NCBI GenBank assembly: GCA_947175805.1
Contig: CAMWOF010000018.1
Coordinates: 1 to 14,773, forward strand
DNA: 14,773 bases
Direction: 5' to 3'
Source: an uncultured Clostridiaceae bacterium
GTDB lineage: Bacteria; Bacillota; Clostridia; Lachnospirales; Lachnospiraceae
The translations under genes and the position numbers were made by a program. This document shows positions 1 to 7,530 of this stretch, in pieces (within the stretch, counting starts at the first letter, position 1; the number at the start of each line of letters is the position of its first letter). Under the pieces are notes generated by a model. The model worked only from the letters and a program-made list of their open reading frames with translations, did not search any database and was not told the DNA's origin.

Positions 1-2
1 AT

Positions 3-422
3 GCCCGCAGAAAAGGTTATAAATTTTCAGGCTGGTACACAAAGCCGAAGGGCGGCAAACAAATAAAGGAAGGGTATAAAATGACCGGCGATATGACGCT
101 CTATGCCCACTGGGAAAAGATAAAGGTAGGCAGGGCTTCCATAAACCGGCTGTTCGGGAAGGATAAGGCGGTTATGGTGAAATACAAAAAGCAGAAGGGG
201 GTAAAGGGCTACCAGATGCAGGTATCCACCTCCAGGCGCTTTGAAAAGAAAAAGACGGTTACCAAGACCTACAGCAATAACAAGGTGTTTACCAGGACGA
301 TAAAGAAGCTGAAAAAGGGAACCACTTATTACGTGCGTATCCGTGCCTTTAAAAAGGATTCTACCGGGTCAAAGGTGTACGGAAAGTGGTCGAAGGTGAA
401 GAAGATTCAGACAAAGAAATAA
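3..422 (+). CDS. C-terminal part of a repeat-containing surface protein (partial at 5' end)
   Basis: The frame is open from the left edge (first full codon at 3) to a TAA at 420-422, so the start lies outside the window. The first about 38 visible residues (GYKFSGWYT ... MTLYAHWE) match the Listeria-Bacteroides repeat (InlB B-repeat, Flg_new), with its typical GW-Y-T and AHW motifs. A lysine-rich segment of about 95 residues follows (VKGYQMQVSTSRRF ... TTYYVRIRAF ... YGKWSKVKKIQ), which looks like a fibronectin type III-like domain common at the C-termini of secreted clostridial proteins. No LPXTG motif or C-terminal membrane anchor is visible, so attachment, if any, must depend on the missing N-terminal part. 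Its function, perhaps adhesion or carbohydrate or peptide binding, cannot be told from this fragment. An internal ATG at 81 is not a likely start because the repeat domain continues upstream of it. Confidence 0.85.
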   Translation, partial: ARRKGYKFSGWYTKPKGGKQIKEGYKMTGDMTLYAHWEKIKVGRASINRLFGKDKAVMVKYKKQKGVKGYQMQVSTSRRFEKKKTVTKTYSNNKVFTRTIKKLKKGTTYYVRIRAFKKDSTGSKVYGKWSKVKKIQTKK

Positions 423-1225
423 ATGTCGTTATCTGCCGAAAAAAAGTCATATACCTTTTTATTGAAGCCATCACAGAGATAAGCCGCATGTCCCTCGTTA
501 GGAAAGATATAACACTCGCAGCCGATCTTATCTGCCAGTTCCTTCGCACCCTCGGGAGTCGTTATCTTGTCATGCTCCGCGCCGAGTACCAGCGTGGGGA
601 TTTTAATCTTTTTCAGATTGTCGTAACTATTTAGCGAATAGATTGCTCTTGCGTGATCGGCAAACCGTTCTGTGCTTGTAAATTTTGTAAATCGCATCAT
701 CACGGGAATGAGGATTTTGTATTTTTTCATTTGCGCTTCGGTGTACATTCTGTCATAGCTTTTTGTCAGTACGCCTTTAAGATCTCCCTTTTCCGCCATT
801 TCAATCCATTCGTCAAGAGCTTCGGTCATGACAGGGTTGGTTCTTGCAGCCGTCACACCAAGCACAAGCATTTTTACAAGTCCGGGATGATCTGATGCCA
901 GATACTGAGCGATCATTCCGCCTTGCGATACACCTAAAACATATGCTTCGCTTATCTCAAGGCTTTGCAGCGCTGCCGCAAGATCATCTGCCATTGACTG
1001 TATAGTGGCACCCTTGTCACGTCCCGAACGACGGTCAAAAATATACACGGTAAATTTCTTTGCAAATCTCCTGTAAAAATATGCAAGATTATTTGCTGTT
1101 CCGGTCATGTCTACGATATTAAGCCCTGGAATCATGATCAAAACCTTATTTCCTCTGCCGAATTTTGCATAATACATCTCAGCACCCGATGGCAGTCTTA
1201 ATGTCTTATTTTCCGCATTAAACAT
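407..1225 (-). CDS. Alpha/beta hydrolase
   Basis: A 272-residue cytoplasmic protein with an alpha/beta hydrolase fold. The nucleophile elbow is G-V-S-Q-G-G with Ser100. Asp219 (GAEHDK) and His246 (NEGHAAY) complete the likely catalytic triad, and the oxyanion region is the IPGL motif near residue 33. The length is normal for the family and there is no signal peptide. The substrate is not predictable; esterase, lactonase or peptidase roles are all possible. The ATG is preceded by AAGGAG at good spacing. It lies 15 nt downstream of the tetR-type gene on the same strand, so the two are very probably co-transcribed and the hydrolase is probably controlled by that repressor. Its 3' end overlaps the end of the convergent surface-protein gene by 16 bp. 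Confidence 0.9.
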   Translation of the reverse strand: MFNAENKTLRLPSGAEMYYAKFGRGNKVLIMIPGLNIVDMTGTANNLAYFYRRFAKKFTVYIFDRRSGRDKGATIQSMADDLAAALQSLEISEAYVLGVSQGGMIAQYLASDHPGLVKMLVLGVTAARTNPVMTEALDEWIEMAEKGDLKGVLTKSYDRMYTEAQMKKYKILIPVMMRFTKFTSTERFADHARAIYSLNSYDNLKKIKIPTLVLGAEHDKITTPEGAKELADKIGCECYIFPNEGHAAYLCDGFNKKVYDFFSADNDIYFFV

Positions 1226-1240
1226 ATTTAGCTCCTTATA

Positions 1241-1855
1241 TTATTCCGTTTTCCGTGAGTAGAGCTTCCGCCAGAATTCTATCATTCTGATGTAGTCCTT
1301 CTCCATCTGATCGGGATCTATCTCGTCGCTCTGGAGTTTTTCCCACAAATAGCCCTCCGAAGCGAAATACATATCCCTGTACATCATTTCGAGATCAAGT
1401 CCCTCAACAAATTTTTCCTTGTTGAGACCAAGCATCTTTGCCTGAGTTTCATAACCCGAATACTCCCCGATGAGCTTGTTGATTTCCGGACGAAGTTCCT
1501 TGTCTTTCTCATAATAGGCTTTCAGCTGAAACAATGACAGATCGGGATACTGCTTCATCAGCTGTACTTTAACTTTCAAACCGCTCAAAAAGACCTCAAA
1601 AAAATCATCCTTTTCGTAGCACTTTTGCTTGATTATCTCCTGCTGAGTGACCTCCACGCTGTATTTGCAAAGAAACAGATAAAGCTCTTTTTTATTTTTG
1701 AAGTAGTAAAACAGCAGCGACTTGCTGATTCCCGCTTCGGCAGCGATTTCGCTCATTGGGCTTTTCCTGTAGTCGTATTGGGAGAACACACGAAATCCTG
1801 CGTTGATGATAGTACTGCGTTTATTGTCGGACAGCTCAAAAAAAGTGTCATTCAC
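1241..1855 (-). CDS. TetR/AcrR-family transcriptional regulator
   Basis: With the start chosen here the protein has 204 residues. The N-terminal helix-turn-helix (about residues 12-58) has the family pattern: SEIAAEAGISKSLLFYYFKN followed by KKELY. The remaining about 145 residues form an unassigned ligand-binding and dimerisation domain. I chose the GTG at 1855-1853 because AAGGAG lies 9 nt upstream of it. A longer reading from a TTG at 1888 overlaps a TATAAT -10 box and a 15-bp palindrome, so that codon is unlikely to be transcribed. The gene probably represses itself and the downstream alpha/beta hydrolase through that palindrome. The inducer is unknown. Confidence 0.9.
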   Translation of the reverse strand: MNDTFFELSDNKRSTIINAGFRVFSQYDYRKSPMSEIAAEAGISKSLLFYYFKNKKELYLFLCKYSVEVTQQEIIKQKCYEKDDFFEVFLSGLKVKVQLMKQYPDLSLFQLKAYYEKDKELRPEINKLIGEYSGYETQAKMLGLNKEKFVEGLDLEMMYRDMYFASEGYLWEKLQSDEIDPDQMEKDYIRMIEFWRKLYSRKTE

Positions 1856-1872
1856 TTTGGTCTTCTCCTTCC

Positions 1873-1887
1873 TGACCGAATCGGTCA
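1873..1887. promoter_or_regulatory. Putative TetR operator palindrome
   Basis: TGACCGAATCGGTCA is a perfect inverted repeat with 7-bp arms and a single central base. It begins right after the TATAAT box of the minus-strand promoter and covers the expected transcription start near 1881, a classic position for repression. A lone TGACCG half-site lies at 1906-1911. Binding by the adjacent TetR-family protein is inferred from position and symmetry. Confidence 0.7.
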
Positions 1888-1893
1888 ATTATA
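1888..1893 (-). promoter_or_regulatory. -10 box of the tetR-hydrolase promoter
   Basis: Read on the minus strand this is TATAAT, directly upstream of the 15-bp palindrome. The region where a -35 box is expected (about 1911-1916) reads AAAAAC, which is poor. The promoter is therefore supported mainly by the perfect -10 box and the operator next to it. Confidence 0.5.
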
Positions 1894-1964
1894 TTATGCC
1901 GCCGCTGACCGTTTTTGAGAAGACACTTTCAAAAAAAACACCAGTATGCAATTGAAACCGAAGG

Positions 1965-1973
1965 TGGTACAAT
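1965..1973 (+). promoter_or_regulatory. Possible extended -10 promoter for the methyltransferase
   Basis: TGGTACAAT fits an extended -10 element (TG-N-TACAAT). No good -35 box is found 16-18 bp upstream, but the extended -10 can compensate for this. The transcript would start near 1980, about 45 nt before the methyltransferase ATG. Confidence 0.4.
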
Positions 1974-2025
1974 AACAGATATGTGAGCAGGAGCATCCAA
2001 TATATAAGCGAGAGGGAAAATCGTT

Positions 2026-2817
2026 ATGACAGAGCTGGAAAAATACTATAACAAATTTAATGAGGATAAAAGGCTTTTGAGCAGGCACGGACAGGTAGAA
2101 TTTGCCGTGTCCATGAAATATATCCATAAATATCTTTGTAAAATCTCTGAGGAGCAGAAAAAAGCGGTGGGTGATATTTGCATTCTGGATGTGGGGGCAG
2201 GCACCGGCAGGTATTCTGTGGCATTGGCAGAGGAGGGTTATGATGTGACTGCGGTGGAGCTGGTAAAATATAACCTGGGAATTCTGAAAAAGAAGGGAAG
2301 CAGTGTAAAGGCATATCAGGGAAATGCATTAAAACTGAAGCGGTTTGCAGATGAAAGCTTTGACATGACCCTGGTGTTTGGCCCGTTGTATCACTTGTTT
2401 GGAGAGGATAAGGTGACGGCGCTGTCAGAGGCAAAACGGGTGACGAAGAAGGGTGGTTATATTCTGGCGGCATACTGTATGAATGATTACAGTATTTTAA
2501 CCTATGGGTTTAAGGAAAATCATATTAAGGAGTGCCTGGAAAACAAGACGGTTGACAGTAGCTTTCATGTGGCTAGCGGCGAGCAACACCTGTATGATTA
2601 TGTGCGGCTGGAGGATATAGACGCCTTAAATGCCCGGGCAGGTCTTACCAGAGTGCAGATAGTGGCACCGGATGGCGCGGCAGATTATATGCGTCCGGTG
2701 TTAAATTCCATGGATGAGGATACCTTTCAGTTGTTCCTTGCATATCAGATGTCAGTGTGTGAAAGACCGGAGCTTTTAGGCGCCAGCTCCCACACGCTGG
2801 ATATTTTGCGACGTTGA
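2026..2817 (+). CDS. Class I SAM-dependent methyltransferase
   Basis: A 263-residue soluble protein with a Rossmann-type methyltransferase core. Motif I is ILDVGAGTGRYS at residues 53-64, and the acidic residue at the end of strand 2 is Glu78 (TAVELV). The motif around residues 113-124 (FDMTLVFGPLYHLF) corresponds to motif IV, followed by an RVTKKGGYIL post-core motif (about residues 138-147). It resembles the Methyltransf_11/25 type found in many clostridia as a stand-alone gene. The substrate cannot be predicted; small molecules are more usual than nucleic acids for this type. The ATG follows a GAGAGGG ribosome binding site. The gene stands apart from its neighbours, and the next promoter begins immediately after its stop codon. 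Confidence 0.9.
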   Translation: MTELEKYYNKFNEDKRLLSRHGQVEFAVSMKYIHKYLCKISEEQKKAVGDICILDVGAGTGRYSVALAEEGYDVTAVELVKYNLGILKKKGSSVKAYQGNALKLKRFADESFDMTLVFGPLYHLFGEDKVTALSEAKRVTKKGGYILAAYCMNDYSILTYGFKENHIKECLENKTVDSSFHVASGEQHLYDYVRLEDIDALNARAGLTRVQIVAPDGAADYMRPVLNSMDEDTFQLFLAYQMSVCERPELLGASSHTLDILRR

Positions 2818-2846
2818 TTGGAAAAGAAACACAGGATTGTTATAAT
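2818..2846 (+). promoter_or_regulatory. Promoter of the first MATE exporter
   Basis: TTGGAA at 2818-2823 and TATAAT at 2841-2846 are separated by exactly 17 bp. The -35 box starts on the base after the methyltransferase stop codon. The leader to the MATE start would be about 67 nt. Confidence 0.65.
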
Positions 2847-2919
2847 AATCGACAAAAAAATGATAGCCTGTCCGGTAAAAAAGGAATAACCTCTAAATAA
2901 AGAAGAGAGGAGTAAACAT

Positions 2920-4281
2920 ATGCAGGGAATCATAAAAAACAATCAGACCAGGGATATGACAGAAGGCGAGCCGATGAAGCAGATTCTGGGCTTCGGACTG
3001 CCATTGCTGTTCGGCATGCTGTTTCAGCAGCTATACAATATGGTGGATTCTGTCATTGTAGGGCAGATTCTGGGCGTGAATTCCCTGGCGGCAGTGGGTT
3101 CTACCGGCAGCATTAACTTTATGATAGTGGGTTTTTGTATGGGTATCTGCAACGGCTTTGCTATTCCTGTTGCCCAGTCCTTCGGGGCGAAGAAAAACGA
3201 AGATTTAAAAAGGTATATTACCAATACTGTCTGGATGTCTATTCTGTTTTCGGCGATAATCACTGTATTGGTTGGGTTGCTCACCCGCAGAATATTATAC
3301 TGGATGGATACGCCGAATACTATTTTTGAGGAGGCATACATATACATTTTTATCGTATTTATGGGGATTCCTGCCATTATATTGTATAATATGGTATCCG
3401 GTGTGCTGCGTTCTCTCGGAGACAGTGTAACACCGCTGTTGTTTTTGATTTTTTCGTCGCTGCTGAACATTGTGCTGGATATCGTTTTAGTGCGTCCGAT
3501 GGGAGTAGCGGGGGCAGCGGTTGCCACGGTCAGCGCCCAGGGAATAGCAGGGGTTATCTGCTTGGTCTATTTTATCCAAAAATATAAATATCTCGGCTTT
3601 ACGGGAGAGGATTGGCGGTTTCGGTTCGGGTATGCATGGAGGCTTACCTGCATGGGAGTGCCTATGGGGCTTCAGTATTCCGTTACCGCCATCGGAAGTG
3701 TGATTTTGCAGACTGCCGTAAACGGGCTGGGTGAATTTTATGTGGCGGCAACAACAGCGGGAATCAAAATTGGGATGTTTGTCTGCTGCCCTTATGACGC
3801 TATGGGTTCTACTATGGCGACTTATGGAGGACAAAATGTGGGCGCGGGCAGACTGGACCGGGTGGACAGAGGGCTGAAGGACTGTATTAAGCTTGGTATC
3901 AGCTACAGTGCTGTCACCTTTATATTTCTGGCGCTGACAGGGCGTTATCTCGCGCTTTTATTTGTAAAGCCGGGGGAAACGGATTTAATAAAATATATTT
4001 ATATATACCTTTTGGGAAATTCTGCATTTTATTTCTTACTTGCGCTGGTAAATATCGTGCGGTTTATGATTCAGGGGCTGGGCTATTCGGGGCTGGCTGT
4101 GATAGCAGGTATATGTGAAATGGCAGCGAGGGGCTTAGCAGGTTTCTTTTTGGTGCCGGCTTTCGGTTATATCTTTGTGGCGCTGGCAAGCCCGCTTGCG
4201 TGGCTGTTTGCAGATTTGTTTCTCATTCCCGCATATTTGTATGTGATGAAGCGGCTGAGGGAAAAACAGAGGGTAGTGTGA
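2920..4281 (+). CDS. MATE-family multidrug/cation exporter
   Basis: A 453-residue integral membrane protein with about 12 hydrophobic segments arranged as two MatE halves (roughly residues 20-180 and 240-400). Typical motifs include LPLLFGMLFQQLYNMVDSVIVG near the N-terminus, SGVLRSLGDSVTPL in the first half and MIQGLGYSG in the second. Family members export drugs or metabolites in exchange for Na+ or H+; the substrate here is unknown. The ATG has GAGAGGAG 7 nt upstream. It has its own promoter-like sequence just after the methyltransferase gene. It precedes the fatty acid operon, but that operon has its own strong promoter, so co-regulation is not implied. Confidence 0.93.
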   Translation: MQGIIKNNQTRDMTEGEPMKQILGFGLPLLFGMLFQQLYNMVDSVIVGQILGVNSLAAVGSTGSINFMIVGFCMGICNGFAIPVAQSFGAKKNEDLKRYITNTVWMSILFSAIITVLVGLLTRRILYWMDTPNTIFEEAYIYIFIVFMGIPAIILYNMVSGVLRSLGDSVTPLLFLIFSSLLNIVLDIVLVRPMGVAGAAVATVSAQGIAGVICLVYFIQKYKYLGFTGEDWRFRFGYAWRLTCMGVPMGLQYSVTAIGSVILQTAVNGLGEFYVAATTAGIKIGMFVCCPYDAMGSTMATYGGQNVGAGRLDRVDRGLKDCIKLGISYSAVTFIFLALTGRYLALLFVKPGETDLIKYIYIYLLGNSAFYFLLALVNIVRFMIQGLGYSGLAVIAGICEMAARGLAGFFLVPAFGYIFVALASPLAWLFADLFLIPAYLYVMKRLREKQRVV

Positions 4282-4312
4282 TGAAAAATATGGAAAATAA
4301 CATGAAAATTAT

Positions 4313-4341
4313 TTGACACATACCAGGTCAAGTGCTATATT
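4313..4341 (+). promoter_or_regulatory. Main promoter of the fatty acid synthesis operon
   Basis: A perfect TTGACA at 4313-4318 and TATATT at 4336-4341 are spaced by 17 bp, close to the sigma-A consensus. The expected start is near 4348, giving a leader of about 90 nt before acpP that contains the 26-bp dyad at 4353-4378. Confidence 0.85.
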
Positions 4342-4352
4342 TAGTGTAGCGG

Positions 4353-4378
4353 AATTAGTTAAGAAATTTTAACTAATT
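4353..4378. promoter_or_regulatory. AT-rich dyad, likely operator for the fab-operon regulator
   Basis: The arms AATTAGTTAA (4353-4362) and TTAACTAATT (4369-4378) are perfect 10-bp inverted repeats around a 6-base spacer. The dyad begins about 5 bp after the predicted transcription start, where a bound protein would block the polymerase. AT-rich dyads of this size are typical MarR-family sites, and a MarR-family gene ends the operon. It does not match the FapR consensus, whose TTAGT/ACTAA halves are closer together. No second copy was noticed in the window. Confidence 0.65.
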
Positions 4379-4438
4379 TTAAGGTGTTCAGGGAACAATC
4401 CTGGATACATAAATTTATAAAAATTAGGAGGCAAGGCT

Positions 4439-4666
4439 ATGTTTGAGAAAATTAAGGAAATTATTGTGGACGCTTTAAGCTGTGATGAGGCAAGTGTTAC
4501 AATGGAAGCGAATTTGTTCGATGATTTGGGAGCAGATTCCCTGGATGCGGTAGAGTTGAATCTTGCATTGGAGGAGAAGCTTGGCGTTAGTATTCCGGAC
4601 GAGGAGATGGCGAATGTCAAGACGGTAGCAGATATTGTTGCATATGTTGAGAGTCACAAAGAGTAA
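4439..4666 (+). CDS. acpP: Acyl carrier protein
   Basis: A 75-residue acidic, helical protein. The phosphopantetheine site is Ser34 in LGADSLDAVEL, the universal ACP motif. It carries the growing acyl chain as a thioester between the Fab enzymes in the cytoplasm. The length is normal. The ribosome binding site TAGGAGG lies 7 nt before the ATG. It is the first gene of the operon, directly behind the promoter and operator, which suits a protein needed in large amounts. If the terminal regulator behaves like streptococcal FabT, long-chain acyl-ACP would also be its signal; that is inference. Confidence 0.97.
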   Translation: MFEKIKEIIVDALSCDEASVTMEANLFDDLGADSLDAVELNLALEEKLGVSIPDEEMANVKTVADIVAYVESHKE

Positions 4667-4682
4667 TCTTTAGAGGAAGAAA

Positions 4683-5612
4683 ATGAGTCAGGTTAATAAA
4701 ATTAAAAAGTCATGGATGGAATACCTGGGCATTGGACATAAGGGCGGTTTGCAGGCTGACAGAGCGGATTCCGGTGAGGCGGTTACAGCAGAGTTCACAT
4801 CGGAAGATGTTCTGGAAAGCCCTGCACCAGCAAAAGTGGAGGAGGACGCTTACAAGGAATGTGATTCGTGTAAGAAGTCCTTTTTAACGTCTGAGATTAA
4901 GTCCAATTTCTACGTATGCCCAAATTGTGGTTATCATTTTAATATTTCTGCAAAGCGCAGACTGAAGCTGCTGGTGGATAAAGGAACCTTCCGTCAGTTT
5001 AAGTACCCGGAGGTATCGGAGAATCCGCTGGATTTTCCAGAGTATGAGGACAAGCTGCAGGCGCAGAGAGGAAAGACCGGTCTGGACGAAGCGTTGATTG
5101 CAGGCGTTGCCGAGGTGGATGGACATGAGCTGGTAGTCGCCGTTTTGACCTCAAGGTTTCTTATGGGCAGCATGGGCGTGGCAGTAGGGGAGCGTATTGC
5201 CTATGCCGTGGAGTGTGCGGAGAAGCTAAAGCTCCCTCTGCTTATTTTTTCTGCCAGTGGTGGCGCGAGAATGCAGGAGGGGATTATGTCGCTTATGCAG
5301 ATGGCAAAGACTTCGGCGGCCATTGAGCGGTTTAATCAGAAGGGTGGGCTTTATATCAGTTATCTGACCCATCCGACTACCGGCGGCGTCAGCGCCAGCT
5401 TTGCATTTTTGGGCGATATTATGTTGGCTGAGCCAAAAGCGTTGATTGGTTTTGCCGGTCCCCGTGTGATTGAACAGACAATCCGGCAAAAGCTTCCGGA
5501 GGGCTTCCAGCGCTCGGAATACTTATTAGAGCACGGCTTCATTGACCGGATTGTGGAGAGAAAAGAGATGAGAAATGTTATCAGCCAGCTATTAAAGCTG
5601 CACGGCATGTAG
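4683..5612 (+). CDS. accD: Acetyl-CoA carboxylase carboxyltransferase subunit beta
   Basis: The 309-residue AccD subunit transfers the carboxyl group from carboxybiotin to acetyl-CoA, as a heterotetramer with AccA. An N-terminal zinc ribbon uses Cys60, Cys63, Cys79 and Cys82 (CDSC ... CPNC). The crotonase-like core carries FSASGGARMQEG (189-200) and GFAGPRVIEQT (256-266), both highly conserved in AccD. About 30 low-conservation residues precede the zinc ribbon, which is normal variation. GAGGAAG precedes the ATG, and the gap from acpP is 16 nt. The cognate biotin carrier and biotin carboxylase genes are not in this cluster. Confidence 0.96.
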   Translation: MSQVNKIKKSWMEYLGIGHKGGLQADRADSGEAVTAEFTSEDVLESPAPAKVEEDAYKECDSCKKSFLTSEIKSNFYVCPNCGYHFNISAKRRLKLLVDKGTFRQFKYPEVSENPLDFPEYEDKLQAQRGKTGLDEALIAGVAEVDGHELVVAVLTSRFLMGSMGVAVGERIAYAVECAEKLKLPLLIFSASGGARMQEGIMSLMQMAKTSAAIERFNQKGGLYISYLTHPTTGGVSASFAFLGDIMLAEPKALIGFAGPRVIEQTIRQKLPEGFQRSEYLLEHGFIDRIVERKEMRNVISQLLKLHGM

Positions 5613-5674
5613 GATAGTGTAAAGTGTAATATGAAATACAGAGTATCCGACATTTAGCAGGGGGTATTTATCTT

Positions 5675-6457
5675 ATGAAAGCAGAAGAGATTATAAATAT
5701 CGCAAGAAATCAAAAGCGTCCGAAGGTGACAGATTATATTGATTATCTGTTAACGGATTTCTTTGAGCAGAAGGGAGATTTTCTCGGTGGTGAGGACGAG
5801 AGCATCATGGGCGGCATTGGGCTGTTCCACGACATGCCTGTCACTATTATTGGTCATCATAAGGGAAATGATTTAAACGAAAATGTAAAATATAATTTTG
5901 GAATGGCAGAGCCGCAGGGATATCGAAAGGCATACCGTTTAATGAAGCAGGCAGAGAAATTTAACCGTCCGATTATCACACTGATTGATACACCGGGTGC
6001 CTATCCGGGCATAGAGGCGGAGGCGAATGGGCAGGCGAGCGCCATTGCCAAAAATCTTGCCATGATGAGCAGCTTAAAGGTGCCTGTGATTGCAGTGATT
6101 ACCGGTGAAGGCAATTCCGGTGGTGCGCTGGCTATCGGCGTTGCCAATACAGTTGCCATGCTGGAGAATTCATTTTATGCAGTGCTTTCCCCGGAGGGCT
6201 TTGCTTCCATTTTGTGGAAGGACGCGTCAAGAAAAAATGAGGCGGCAGGCATTATGAAGCTGACGGCAGCGGATTTGCTGGAGCTTGGCGTTGTGGATGA
6301 GATTATTAAAGAGCCGGAGGGCGGTGCACATTTAGATCCGGAGACGGTTTTTCAAAATTTAGACCGCTTTCTGGTAAAAAAGCTGGCGGAGTATAAGCGT
6401 ATGAAGCCGGCGGAGCTGGCGGAGCACCGCTATGAGAAGTTCAGAAATATCAGTTGA
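5675..6457 (+). CDS. accA: Acetyl-CoA carboxylase carboxyltransferase subunit alpha
   Basis: The 260-residue partner of AccD. Conserved motifs are IDTPGAYPG (104-112), GEGNSGGALAIG (144-155), which forms the oxyanion region, and SPEGFASILWKDA. It is about 60 residues shorter than E. coli AccA, mostly at the N-terminus, as in many Gram-positive forms, so it is not a truncation. The ATG follows AGGGGG at 10 nt. It lies 62 nt after accD, in the usual accDA order. Confidence 0.96.
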   Translation: MKAEEIINIARNQKRPKVTDYIDYLLTDFFEQKGDFLGGEDESIMGGIGLFHDMPVTIIGHHKGNDLNENVKYNFGMAEPQGYRKAYRLMKQAEKFNRPIITLIDTPGAYPGIEAEANGQASAIAKNLAMMSSLKVPVIAVITGEGNSGGALAIGVANTVAMLENSFYAVLSPEGFASILWKDASRKNEAAGIMKLTAADLLELGVVDEIIKEPEGGAHLDPETVFQNLDRFLVKKLAEYKRMKPAELAEHRYEKFRNIS

Positions 6458-6520
6458 TGCCAGGGAAGAGGTGTGCTGGGGAACAGAGCATCCGAGAGGG
6501 ATTAAAGGAGTTCAAAACAT

Positions 6521-7468
6521 ATGGAAAAGGAAATGGGATTGCGTATTATCGGCACTGGTCACGCCGCACCAAAGAAGGTGGTGACGAATGACGATTTGAG
6601 TAAGCTGGTGGATACCAGTGATGAGTGGATTCGGGAGCGCACCGGTATTGAGAGAAGACATTTTGCCGAAGAGGAGACGAATCTTGATATGGCGTATGCC
6701 GCCTCTGCCGATGCACTTTTGCATGCGGGGATACAAAAGGAGGATATATCACTTTGTATTGTTGCTACGTTTTCACCGGATATGCAGGTGCCGTCACAGG
6801 CTTGTTTGTTACAGCAGCGTCTGGGACTAAACAGGGATATTCCCTGCTTTGACATCAATGCTGCATGCTCTGGTTTTCTGTACGGTCTGCAGATAGCGCA
6901 TGCCCTTCTTACACAGAGCGGCGGTCAGTATGCGCTTGTGGTGGGCAGTGAAATTATTTCCCACAGGTTGAATATGGAGGACAGGGGAACCTGTATTCTC
7001 TTCGGAGACGGTGCAGGTGCGGCAGTCGTAAAGCTGGAGGAAGGATATCCGTTCTATGGCATGATGGGTGCGGACGGAGATGATAAAATACTAATCTGTG
7101 GTCAGGAGGATTCTGAGAATCCTTATGTGCAGATGGATGGGCAGGCGGTATTTAAGTTTGCAGTGTCTATCATTCCGAAATGCATAAATGATGTGCTGGA
7201 GCATACAGGGCTGACGGCGGAGGATATTGATTATTTTGTCTGCCATCAGGCAAATAGGCGTATTATTGAGTATGTTGCCAAGAAAATGAAGCAGCCTCTT
7301 GACAAATTCTATATGAATTTGCAGGAATACGGAAATACATCCGCTGCCAGTATTCCCATTGTGCTTTCAGAAATGGACGACAAGGGAATGTTCACGCCGG
7401 GCAAGAAGGCTATATGTGTCGGCTTTGGTGCGGGCTTTACATGGGGAGCGGCGCTCTTGCAATGGTAG
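6521..7468 (+). CDS. fabH: 3-oxoacyl-ACP synthase III
   Basis: The 315-residue condensing enzyme starts fatty acid chains by joining an acyl-CoA to malonyl-ACP. The thiolase-fold triad is intact: Cys116 (NAACSGF), His242 (CHQANRRI) and Asn272 (GNTSAAS). TSDEWIRERTGI near residues 32-43 is the CoA-binding signature, and the C-terminal GFGAGFTWGA glycine-rich loop is present. Whether it prefers acetyl or branched primers cannot be read safely from the sequence. AAAGGAG stands 10 nt before the ATG. It follows accA by 63 nt. In many Gram-positive clusters fabH comes before acpP, so its position here after accDA is a local variation. Confidence 0.97.
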   Translation: MEKEMGLRIIGTGHAAPKKVVTNDDLSKLVDTSDEWIRERTGIERRHFAEEETNLDMAYAASADALLHAGIQKEDISLCIVATFSPDMQVPSQACLLQQRLGLNRDIPCFDINAACSGFLYGLQIAHALLTQSGGQYALVVGSEIISHRLNMEDRGTCILFGDGAGAAVVKLEEGYPFYGMMGADGDDKILICGQEDSENPYVQMDGQAVFKFAVSIIPKCINDVLEHTGLTAEDIDYFVCHQANRRIIEYVAKKMKQPLDKFYMNLQEYGNTSAASIPIVLSEMDDKGMFTPGKKAICVGFGAGFTWGAALLQW

Positions 7469-7480
7469 AGGAAAATCCAC

Positions 7481-7497
7481 TATGAACGGAGTTCATA
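7481..7497 (+). other. Small hairpin in the fabH-fabK gap
   Basis: TATGAAC and GTTCATA are perfect 7-bp arms around a GGA triloop, located 12 nt after the fabH stop codon. No U-run follows, so it is not a convincing terminator. It could stabilise an mRNA end or be a protein-binding dyad. Confidence 0.4.
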
Positions 7498-7530
7498 ATA
7501 TAGTAAAAACCTAATAAATCAGGAGGAAAC

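Noticed and set aside
1856..1888. TTG-initiated N-terminal extension of the TetR-type protein
   Set aside because: The TTG falls inside the -10/operator stretch and has no ribosome binding site, while the GTG at 1855 has AAGGAG at 9 nt.
4353..4378. Intrinsic terminator or attenuator in front of acpP
   Set aside because: The stem is almost all A-T pairs and is followed by only a short U stretch; its position just after the promoter fits an operator better.
4353..4378. FapR box
   Set aside because: FapR sites have TTAGT and ACTAA closely spaced around a short core; here the halves are about 12 bases apart, and no FapR gene (hot-dog fold plus helix-turn-helix) is present.
5675..6457. Truncated accA
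   Set aside because: The missing N-terminal part relative to E. coli AccA is typical of many Gram-positive AccA proteins, and all core motifs are present.
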